DNA of 52,537 nucleotides, from assembly GCA_013393415.1 (NCBI GenBank), contig JABXHI010000014.1, forward strand, positions 1-52,537, written 5' to 3'. The stretch is from Micrococcaceae bacterium (GTDB lineage Bacteria > Actinomycetota > Actinomycetes > Actinomycetales > Micrococcaceae). The notes beneath the pieces were generated by a model. The model was not told the DNA's origin and did no database searches. It worked only from the letters and a program-made list of their open reading frames with translations. The position numbers and the translations under genes are program-made. Every line of letters begins with the position of its first letter. The first letter of the stretch is position 1. Of this stretch, positions 31,837 through 39,057 are shown in pieces.

Positions 31837-32946
31837 GTGCGACGCATCTCCATCACCACGCTCAGCCTTGCGGGATTGCTGTTGTCAGGCTGCTCAGCCT
31901 TACATGGTGCCGGCGCACAAGCATGCCCAGCCCCGCAGGAACCAGACTCTAACGCCATCATGGACGTGCGCCCACCGTCGTTGGACGAGATCTTGCACCC
32001 GGATTCGCTGCAGCTGTCGCAGGACGGTACGCAACTTGCCGCGATGCACGGCAACCAAATACTGATCTGGGACGCAGCCGAGGGCGGTTCACCCAGTGAC
32101 AGCATCGGCGAGGCGACACATCCCACTGGTTCTGGGCCGCTGGCGGTCACACCTGATTTCTCACAGTTTGCTCATCAAAGTGCCGACGATGCTGTCGCGG
32201 TTGTTTCTCCCGACGGTGAGGAACAGACTATCCAGCTCGAGCAGCGGCACGACAACGAAGAGGTCACGCAGCTGGAAATCAGTCCTGACGGAGAGCAATT
32301 AGCAGTGCGTGGCAGCTCCGGAACCATCGCCATCTTCTCCATGGCAGACCAAGAACTCGAGACGACGCTGCCAGCTTGTGGCGACTCTGGCGGCGAGATG
32401 TCCTTCAGCCCAGACTCATCGAAACTCTTTGCCGCGAGTCGTCACAAGGCCACTACCGTATGGGATCTGGCAACCGAAGAAACCGTGCTGGAACTGCAAT
32501 CCGATGACGTGTACTACACACACGGTGCCTGGAGTCATGACGGCTCCCGTCTGGCGATCAGCGCAACCTCGTTCGGTCACGGGCCCGAGGACCACTGGAA
32601 TCTGACGTTGATGGACACCACAGACTGGGAAATGATTCGTACCTATCCAGAACTGTCCCCAGTTGCCACGACCTTTTTTCCTGACGACGACGAACTTCTG
32701 GTCGCCAACGGATCGACATCAATCCAACGCTGGGAGATCGGAGCCATTCCGGATGAACTGGAGACCGGGGTGGTTAACTATCAGGCGCAACTCTCGCCAG
32801 GCGGTACTCTCGCGTATCTTGCGGACCGAGAAACGCTAAACCGGTTTGACCTCGAGTCGGGTGAGACAGACGTTACGTACGATATCCCAGAGTTTGACTG
32901 CTCCGAGATTGCCGGAGCAGATATGTTTGACGAGTGCTCCGAGTAG
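31837..32946 (+). CDS. Lipoprotein with beta-propeller (WD40/YncE-like) repeats
   Basis: A 369-residue exported lipoprotein. The signal peptide ends in the lipobox LLSGC (Cys19), so it should be anchored on the outer face of the membrane. The body has five or six repeats of about 40-45 residues with WD-like spacing, each with a phrase such as QLSQDGTQLAAMHGNQILIW, LEISPDGEQLAVRGSSGTIA, MSFSPDSSKLFAASRHKATTVW and GAWSHDGSRLAISA. The composition is strongly acidic. Start is GTG 31837; TATGTT ends 6 nt before it, so the message may be leaderless. No partner is evident from neighbours. Confidence 0.82.
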   Translation: MRRISITTLSLAGLLLSGCSALHGAGAQACPAPQEPDSNAIMDVRPPSLDEILHPDSLQLSQDGTQLAAMHGNQILIWDAAEGGSPSDSIGEATHPTGSGPLAVTPDFSQFAHQSADDAVAVVSPDGEEQTIQLEQRHDNEEVTQLEISPDGEQLAVRGSSGTIAIFSMADQELETTLPACGDSGGEMSFSPDSSKLFAASRHKATTVWDLATEETVLELQSDDVYYTHGAWSHDGSRLAISATSFGHGPEDHWNLTLMDTTDWEMIRTYPELSPVATTFFPDDDELLVANGSTSIQRWEIGAIPDELETGVVNYQAQLSPGGTLAYLADRETLNRFDLESGETDVTYDIPEFDCSEIAGADMFDECSE

Positions 32947-32958
32947 TTCTGGATATGC

Positions 32959-32993
32959 AGAAAGCTCCCACATCATTGACGTAGGAGCTTTCT
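32959..32993 (+). terminator. Rho-independent terminator after the lipoprotein gene
   Basis: AGAAAGCTCC (32959-32968) pairs with GGAGCTTTCT (32984-32993) across a 15-nt loop. It lies 12 nt after the lipoprotein stop and just before the 3' end of tRNA-Ser on the other strand. Confidence 0.8.
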
Positions 32994-32999
32994 CGTCAG

Positions 33000-33087
33000 C
33001 GGTAGCGGAGGGATTTGAACCCTCGGTACGGGGTTGCCGTACAAAGCATTTCGAGTGCTTCACCTTCGGCCGCTCGGACACGCTACC
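33000..33087 (-). tRNA. tRNA-Ser(CGA)
   Basis: Complete cloverleaf with the long class II variable arm expected for serine. The acceptor stem is GGTAGCG with CGCTACC, the anticodon loop CTCGAAA gives anticodon CGA, the variable arm contains GTACGG and CCGTAC, the T-loop is TTCAAAT, and the discriminator is G. No CCA is encoded. Confidence 0.95.
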
Positions 33088-33276
33088 GTGTGTTTACACC
33101 CGAGTCACTATACCCGATGTGGTGTCCAACCCCAAAACCGTCTACAAGCAGTTGGTCAATACTCAACGCGGAATTGTACGAAATTTCATAATGAGGTGTT
33201 CCGCTGTTTGTTCTTGTGGCCTATGTTGTGATGTGCATATTGAGTGGTTGACAAGAGGAGTTTCGAAGGTTTCAGC

Positions 33277-33810
33277 ATGGATTTTGGTTCGTTGGCAGAT
33301 TGGGTTGGAGCCATTGGCGGCTTTCTTGCGGCATTCGCTGCGGTGGTAGCTTGGCGGGTCAACCGTCGCATGTTGACGGTGGAGCAGCAGCGTGACGAGC
33401 AGCAGGAGGCCCGTCAACGCTACGAGAACTATATTGAAAAGCGGGAACAAGCCGGGTTGGTTTTCTCACTGGGGGCTAAACTGCCCGAGCGTGATAATGA
33501 TGAAAGCTGGGCGATATACCTCTTTAACGGTTCCGCAAAACCGGTCTACAACGTCCGTGTCGAAAGTAGACGCTTGGATGACTCGAGAGCGAACTATCCG
33601 TTAGAAATTGGTGCGTTACCGCCAGGGCGCTGGGTCGTCCCCAGCCATCCGAAGTTCCACTGGAGCTCATTGGTCGATTTGAGCTTAACTCCCGAACCCG
33701 TGAACTTTCTGGTCAAAGGTAAAGCACGGGGCATGATCACATCGATGACGTTCAAAGATGCCGCAGGCGAGCAATGGCACCTCGATAGCGGAACGACCAT
33801 CAGCGAGTAA
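33277..33810 (+). CDS. Single-pass membrane protein of unknown function
   Basis: A 177-residue protein not recognised. The N-terminus is one hydrophobic helix (about residues 6-27, WVGAIGGFLAAFAAVVAW) followed at once by a basic, Glu/Gln-rich helical stretch (VEQQRDEQQEARQRYENYIEKREQ, about 35-58). The rest is a beta-rich cytoplasmic domain (WAIYLFNGSAKPVYNVRVESRR, GRWVVPSHPKFHW) reminiscent of small single-domain proteins seen beside mobile genes. I start it at ATG 33277, which has GAAGG 7 nt upstream. It stands alone and converges with tadA. Confidence 0.68.
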   Translation: MDFGSLADWVGAIGGFLAAFAAVVAWRVNRRMLTVEQQRDEQQEARQRYENYIEKREQAGLVFSLGAKLPERDNDESWAIYLFNGSAKPVYNVRVESRRLDDSRANYPLEIGALPPGRWVVPSHPKFHWSSLVDLSLTPEPVNFLVKGKARGMITSMTFKDAAGEQWHLDSGTTISE

Positions 33811-33813
33811 GGA

Positions 33814-34338
<525 letters not shown>

Positions 34339-34340
34339 CT

Positions 34341-34976
34341 ATGCATGTTCATTTGGTAGACCATCCGCTGCTTGCCCACAAATTGACGGTCCTGCGTAAA
34401 CAAGAGACCCCGTCGATGATTTTTCGACAGGTTACCGAAGAGCTTGTCATGCTGCTCGCCTACGAGGCGACCCGCGAGCTGGCAGTCGACGACGTCGAGA
34501 TCGAAACCCCCGTCACCGCGACCACGGGCAAAGAGATTGCCCGACCGAGGCCCCTCGTCGTACCGATCTTGCGTGCCGGCTTGGGCATGCTCGACGGCAT
34601 GGTTCGCATGGCGCCGACCGCAGAGGTCGGCTTTTTGGGAATGATTCGGGATGACGAGACGCTGAATATCGTGACCTATGCTGAGCGTCTGCCCAAAGAT
34701 CTCTCCGGCCGTCACGTGTTCCTGCTCGATCCAATGCTGGCGACGGGCGGAACACTCGCCGAGGCCGTGCGTTTCCTGTATGAACGCAATGCACGCCAAG
34801 TGTCTGCAATCTGTTTGCTGGCCGCGCCTGAGGGGATTAAACATCTCGAGGATAACCTTGCTGACATTGACGTGAATCTCTACGTTGCCGCCATCGACGA
34901 GCGCCTCGATGAAAACGCCTACATCGTCCCGGGGCTCGGTGACGCGGGTGACCGCTTATACGGCGTCGCAGACTAA
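34341..34976 (+). CDS. upp: Uracil phosphoribosyltransferase
   Basis: Salvages uracil to UMP using PRPP; 211 residues, the standard length. The PRPP-binding loop DPMLATGGT is near 132-140, the uracil-binding end reads YIVPGLGDAGDRLYG, and ILRAGLGMLDG is conserved near 76. It starts at ATG 34341 with a -10-like TAAACT 6 nt upstream. It is monocistronic and divergent from tadA, an arrangement common in Micrococcales. Confidence 0.97.
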   Translation: MHVHLVDHPLLAHKLTVLRKQETPSMIFRQVTEELVMLLAYEATRELAVDDVEIETPVTATTGKEIARPRPLVVPILRAGLGMLDGMVRMAPTAEVGFLGMIRDDETLNIVTYAERLPKDLSGRHVFLLDPMLATGGTLAEAVRFLYERNARQVSAICLLAAPEGIKHLEDNLADIDVNLYVAAIDERLDENAYIVPGLGDAGDRLYGVAD

Positions 34977-35095
34977 GCCTTATACAGCTGTATTGGCCGC
35001 GATGTAGCTAAGAATTCGAATGTTACACGTGAGTTTCATCACTTAATGTGCGCAAAAGTCCAAATAGTGAGATGATTTGAGGGTGCCCGTTTGCG

Positions 35096-35113
35096 TTACG
35101 CGACCATTACGCG
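35096..35113. promoter_or_regulatory. Direct repeats with 11-bp spacing upstream of the OmpR-type regulator
   Basis: TTACGCG occurs at 35096-35102 and again at 35107-35113, an 11-bp repeat period. OmpR/PhoB proteins typically bind such pairs, and the downstream gene encodes one, so autoregulation is possible. The 230-bp gap 34977-35206 holds nothing else I can name. Confidence 0.4.
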
Positions 35114-35206
35114 TCAATGTTGGGGTAACAGATACCGGTTCGAGTCAGGTTAGGCTCGAGCGTCATCGGTGCTCATCACCGTTTAGTTTGTTGAAGGAAT
35201 AACTCT

Positions 35207-35971
35207 ATGACAAGCGCGCCCCAGCAAGGTTACGTTCACGTTTCGGTTCGTAATGCACAACGCCGAGCAGAGCGAGTACAAGCTTATCGGGAGGCGGATC
35301 AGGCTCGACTCAGAGCAGTTCCTTCAGATGAGACCCCGGCCGTCGCCGAAAACGGCGTGAGTCCGGTGCATATGGAAACTGAAGCCCGCGGATTCGTATT
35401 ATACGTGGGCATGGACGAGCAAGCCGCCCTTGCCGCAGGCACCTCGTTGACACGTTTAGCCAACGAACTTCGCCACTACGTTGAAACCCTTGTTCCCGGT
35501 GCAGACTCCTATGCCGCAGTGGCCATCGCGCCGGCTGATGCAACCGGTGACGACCTCGACGTGGTTCGTCAGGTCACCGCTGACCCCACGATTCAACAGG
35601 CTATCTCTCCTGAACTTGCTGCGGCTCCGGCTCCAGTGTCCACCCGTCAACCGGGTGTACTCATTGATCTTGCGCGCCGGGAAGTCCTGCTGGACGGCGA
35701 ACCGCTCAACCTTACCTACAAGGAATTTGAGCTGTTGAACTACCTGGTGGAAAACGGTGGTCGTACCGTCAACCGGGAGGAATTGCTCGGCACCCTGTGG
35801 GACGTAACCGAAGAGGTGCCAAACGAGCGCACCATCGACGTCCACATTCGCCGTCTGCGAGCAAAACTGGGTCGACTCTCCGGCACAGTGCGCACCGTAC
35901 GCGGTCAGGGCTACCGCTTCTACGAACACCCAGAAGTGGTTGTTTGGGCAGCGCCCGAATACTCCATCTAA
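35207..35971 (+). CDS. OmpR/PhoB-type winged-helix regulator without a receiver domain
   Basis: A 254-residue DNA-binding protein. The C-terminal winged helix (about residues 150-240) is clear: VLIDLARREVLLDGEPLNLTYKEFELLNYL, NREELLGTLW, then NERTIDVHIRRLRAKLG and VRGQGYRF. The N-terminal half has no aspartate/lysine pattern of a receiver domain; it opens with an Arg/Gln-rich helix (NAQRRAERVQAYREADQARLR) and continues with an alpha/beta-like segment (ARGFVLYVGMDEQAALAAG). It is therefore not a normal two-component response regulator and no sensor kinase lies next to it. GAAGGA lies about 8 nt before ATG 35207. Confidence 0.85.
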   Translation: MTSAPQQGYVHVSVRNAQRRAERVQAYREADQARLRAVPSDETPAVAENGVSPVHMETEARGFVLYVGMDEQAALAAGTSLTRLANELRHYVETLVPGADSYAAVAIAPADATGDDLDVVRQVTADPTIQQAISPELAAAPAPVSTRQPGVLIDLARREVLLDGEPLNLTYKEFELLNYLVENGGRTVNREELLGTLWDVTEEVPNERTIDVHIRRLRAKLGRLSGTVRTVRGQGYRFYEHPEVVVWAAPEYSI

Positions 35972-36053
35972 ACTCTCATCCGTCATCTGACCACTGCGGT
36001 CACGCGTACTCCGGGGTAGACTTCTAGCGAAGCTTTCGGAAGGAGCGGCCCCA

Positions 36054-36554
36054 ATGGCGAGTCGAGACCCACTGCAGTTTTATTTAGATAAATCGAACCC
36101 TGACGCGTGGAAAGCCGTCCTGCGATTATCCAAAGCGGTAGGTGACGATGCTCGTGCAGCAGGACTCTCGGACCAACTCATCGAATTGGTGAACCTTCGC
36201 GTTTCTCAGCTTAACGGCTGCGCGTATTGTCTCGATCTGCACACCCGCTATGCCATCAAAGCGGGCGTATCAGATCAACGTCTTGGCGCCCTCGCAGCCT
36301 GGTGGGAAGCCGAAGACCTCTACACGCCAGTAGAGCGCACGTCGCTGTACCTGGCCCAACAAGCCACCGACATTTCCGATATCGAATCGGTACAGGCTGC
36401 TCAACTTGTGGCGTCCGGAGTGCTGACTGACGAACAGTACGCGGCCGTCCAGTGGATCGCGATGGTCATGAACCTGACGAACCGCATCTCGATTCTGTCG
36501 CATCATCAAGTACGTCCCAACAGCGCAACGCGAGCAGCTCTGGAAGAGTCATGA
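36054..36554 (+). CDS. AhpD-like carboxymuconolactone decarboxylase family peroxidase
   Basis: A 166-residue alkylhydroperoxidase D-like protein. The redox motif CAYCLDLHT near 62-70 gives the CxxC pair with the downstream histidine of AhpD-type peroxidases. The rest is all-helical with family phrases LIELVNLRVSQLNGC and WIAMVMNLTNRISI. GGAAGGAGCGG lies before ATG 36054. Its stop overlaps the pirin start (ATGA), so both are translated together, which fits an oxidative-stress unit. Confidence 0.9.
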   Translation: MASRDPLQFYLDKSNPDAWKAVLRLSKAVGDDARAAGLSDQLIELVNLRVSQLNGCAYCLDLHTRYAIKAGVSDQRLGALAAWWEAEDLYTPVERTSLYLAQQATDISDIESVQAAQLVASGVLTDEQYAAVQWIAMVMNLTNRISILSHHQVRPNSATRAALEES

Positions 36555-37705
36555 CAAACCTGGACCCCAACCCAGAATTGGTCGATTTCAACGCCCCGGC
36601 TAATGCTGAAGGCCTAGCCACGGGATTCGAAGAGAAACTCGGCACTGACTACATCGTTGAGGTGCTCGAGCCGCGAGCAGTGCCACTGGGTGGCCCACGC
36701 GCCATGACCGTCCAGCGCACCATTCCGCAGCGAGCACGATCCCTCATTGGTGCCTGGTGTTTTCTGGATTACTTTGGTCCCGACGACGTGACAACGTCTG
36801 GCGGTATGCATGTTCCGCGTCACCCGCACACCGGGCTGGCAACCGTGTCCTGGTTATTTCAAGGACGCGTCGACCATATCGATTCGGCCGGAAACTGGGC
36901 TTTGGTACGTCCCGGCGAAGTGAACTTGATGAACGCCGGCTACGGCATTACCCACTCCGAAGACTCGACCGATGACACCTCTGTATTGCACGGCGTCCAA
37001 CTCTGGTACGCGTTCCCGAAACAACACCGTTTCGGCGAACCACACTTAGACCAGCACCGGGCGCAGGTTGTTCGTGGCGATGGCTGGGAGGCCAAAGTTG
37101 CGATCGGCTCACTGTTGGGAGTGACCTCCCCGGTCAAAACCTATAGCCCGCTGTCGGCCGCGGAAATCTCGTTGGAACCCCACACCACACTCGAAATTGA
37201 TGTTCCCGCGGAGTATGAACACGGCCTGCTCGCCGTGGACTGTACCGCAGATTTTTGCGGTGCGACCATTGAACAGGACCATTTGGGTTACTTGGGTACG
37301 GGCGTGACGAGATTACAAGTGCGTTCAGCAGACAGCCCCATACGAGTCATGCTCATCGGTGGGGAACCGCTCAACGAAGACATTGTGATGTGGTGGAACT
37401 TCGTCGGCCGCTCCCACGAGGAAATCGAGTTGTGGCGCCAGCGGTACCAACAAGAAATGGGTTTCGACGCGGCGTCCCAGAGTTCGCCGTTACGGGGCCG
37501 TACCATCACCGAACCGATCTCCGGGCCACTGCTAGACGAACTCGTGTCCACGACGTACGCGGATGACACGAGTTTCCCGCAGTTTGGCCAGTTCCCGCCG
37601 GATCAGCCGGCACCGCTTCCAGCGCCCGGACTGCCCACCGTGGCGATGAAACCGCGACAAAATCCGCCAACCGTCGCACGCCGCAAGAACGAGGAGGACG
37701 CATGA
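36551..37705 (+). CDS. Pirin family protein
   Basis: Bicupin metal-binding protein, 384 residues. The N-terminal pirin cupin has GPDDV, the metal site HVPRHPHTGLATVSWLF near 86-102, DSAGNWALVRPGEVNLMNAGYGITHSE, and the C-terminal pirin cupin ends with GGEPLNEDIVMWWNFVGRSHEEI. Pirins are iron-dependent redox-sensing or quercetinase-like proteins. The ATG at 36551 overlaps the AhpD-like stop as ATGA; the longer frame reads through that gene and is rejected. It overlaps the GNAT start downstream in the same way. Confidence 0.93.
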   Translation: MTNLDPNPELVDFNAPANAEGLATGFEEKLGTDYIVEVLEPRAVPLGGPRAMTVQRTIPQRARSLIGAWCFLDYFGPDDVTTSGGMHVPRHPHTGLATVSWLFQGRVDHIDSAGNWALVRPGEVNLMNAGYGITHSEDSTDDTSVLHGVQLWYAFPKQHRFGEPHLDQHRAQVVRGDGWEAKVAIGSLLGVTSPVKTYSPLSAAEISLEPHTTLEIDVPAEYEHGLLAVDCTADFCGATIEQDHLGYLGTGVTRLQVRSADSPIRVMLIGGEPLNEDIVMWWNFVGRSHEEIELWRQRYQQEMGFDAASQSSPLRGRTITEPISGPLLDELVSTTYADDTSFPQFGQFPPDQPAPLPAPGLPTVAMKPRQNPPTVARRKNEEDA

Positions 37706-38037
37706 CTTCCACCGACAATCCTAAATTCATTCACCACGACGGATACATCGGCATGATGGTTGATGATTCTGAGACCCTTGCTGCCCACGAAGTGTATAAA
37801 GATCACCAGGCAGCCGACGGGACCAAGCAGCGGGCGTTCGTGTCCACTGTCGTGGATGAAAACTATCGCGGTGCCGGACTGGCCGGAAAGCTGGTCAAAT
37901 ACTCACTGGACGATGCGCTTGAGCGAGGCTTCCGCATCATTGCAATTTGTCCGTATGTGAAGAATTGGATCGAAAAACAAGACGACCCACGGTATGCACA
38001 GGCCAGCGATACCCCGCGGCCCGAGCATTTCGAGTAA
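37702..38037 (+). CDS. Small GNAT N-acetyltransferase (COG2388-like), copy 1
   Basis: A 111-residue minimal GNAT protein. It has the acetyl-CoA loop region in VDENYRGAGLAGKLVKYSLDDALERG and ends with IICPYV-like strand IAICPYVKNWI and DPRYAQ. The substrate is unknown; relatives are YjdJ-like acetyltransferases. Its ATG overlaps the pirin stop as ATGA. The next gene is a diverged copy of the same protein. Confidence 0.88.
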   Translation: MTSTDNPKFIHHDGYIGMMVDDSETLAAHEVYKDHQAADGTKQRAFVSTVVDENYRGAGLAGKLVKYSLDDALERGFRIIAICPYVKNWIEKQDDPRYAQASDTPRPEHFE

Positions 38038-38044
38038 GGCAATC

Positions 38045-38377
38045 ATGACAGAACCACGTTGGTTTCGTGACGACGACTCATTTGGTGTGCTTGATGACCA
38101 CGACGAGGTCATTGGACGCAACCTGTACCGCGACGTTGAAAATCCCGCTGGGACAAAGCAGCGCGTTTTCCCGGGAGTTTTTGTTCATCCCGATCACCGA
38201 GGTGTCGGGTTAGCGTCACAACTGGTCAAGCATTCCATCGATATCAGTCTTGACGAGGGCTTCCGCATCGTACCCATTTGCCCGTATGTCGCCGAATGGA
38301 TGCGAGAGCACGACGGGGGTTCCTATATGCAATACCGTGACGAACCGGGAGCGGAACACTTTAATGAATCCAACTGA
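38045..38377 (+). CDS. Small GNAT N-acetyltransferase (COG2388-like), copy 2
   Basis: A 110-residue paralogue of the preceding gene. Shared features are GTKQR, VHPDHRGVGLASQLVKHSIDISLDEGFRI, PICPYVAEWM and an EHF near the C-terminus (PGAEHFNESN). I start it at ATG 38045, 7 nt after the first copy; the longer frame would overlap that gene. Tandem duplication followed by divergence is likely. It overlaps the SixA-like gene by 14 nt. Confidence 0.86.
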   Translation: MTEPRWFRDDDSFGVLDDHDEVIGRNLYRDVENPAGTKQRVFPGVFVHPDHRGVGLASQLVKHSIDISLDEGFRIVPICPYVAEWMREHDGGSYMQYRDEPGAEHFNESN

Positions 38378-38882
38378 TCGCAAACGACTCATCATCCTGC
38401 GGCACGGCAAAGCGGCCTACCCGCCCGTGCCCGACCATGAGCGCCCACTGGCAAACAGAGGCAACACCGAAGCACCTGCCGCTGGTAGATGGCTGGTCGA
38501 GCAAGGGGTGTACCCGGATGCAATTATCACGTCCGATGCGGTGCGCACCCGTCAGACCACCACGTGGGTGATGAACGAATTCGGTGATACAGCGCCGACC
38601 CCGTACCTGGACTCGCGCTTGTATCACGCCTCAGCAACCGATGCTCTGGCAGTCATTAATGAAACCGAAGAGCAAGTGCGCACACTATTGGTTGTGGGGC
38701 ATATGCCCTGGGTCCAAGATCTCGGCATGCGCTTGGCATCAGTCGATTCGAATGAAAAAGCCGTCATCGATATGGCGGAACGCTACCCGACGTTGGGCAT
38801 GATGGTTTTCGAGATACCTGGCGAATGGGCAAGTCTTGATGGTCGCGACGCCGACATGACACACTTCGTGGTCCCTCGCTAA
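38364..38882 (+). CDS. SixA-like histidine phosphatase
   Basis: Histidine phosphatase superfamily protein of 172 residues. The catalytic RHGKA occurs near residues 12-16, then ITSDAVRTRQT with the second arginine, and VVGHMPWVQD with the second histidine near 117. SixA removes phosphate from phosphohistidine domains; relatives of similar size act on small phosphates too. I start it at ATG 38364 inside the end of the GNAT gene, because RHG normally lies close to the N-terminus. It ends the AhpD-pirin-GNAT-GNAT-SixA operon. Confidence 0.85.
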   Translation: MNPTDRKRLIILRHGKAAYPPVPDHERPLANRGNTEAPAAGRWLVEQGVYPDAIITSDAVRTRQTTTWVMNEFGDTAPTPYLDSRLYHASATDALAVINETEEQVRTLLVVGHMPWVQDLGMRLASVDSNEKAVIDMAERYPTLGMMVFEIPGEWASLDGRDADMTHFVVPR

Positions 38883-39037
38883 GTTCTACGTCGCCGAGCC
38901 ATCGTCAACACCACGACGAGCGCTGCCACCAAGGAAATGACCATGAGCGATGCGGCGAGCCACAACGGCAATGGCACAAATAGAGTCACCGACATCGCGA
39001 TGATGGCGACACCTAAGAGAATTCGTTGCCAGAACAT
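38879..39037 (-). CDS. Small two-helix membrane protein (52 residues)
   Basis: An open frame of 52 residues starting MFWQRILLGVAI. Two hydrophobic helices of about 17 residues (LLGVAIIAMSVTLFVPL and AASLMVISLVAALVVVL) flank a short turn, and the protein ends with MARRRRT, a basic cytoplasmic tail. It is real rather than chance, I think: codon use is like neighbours, and TAGTGT lies 6 nt before the ATG on the minus strand as in other leaderless starts here. The stop overlaps the SixA stop by a few bases on the opposite strand. Function unknown. Confidence 0.6.
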   Translation of the reverse strand: MFWQRILLGVAIIAMSVTLFVPLPLWLAASLMVISLVAALVVVLTMARRRRT

Positions 39038-39057
39038 AGTGACACACTACTGCACGG

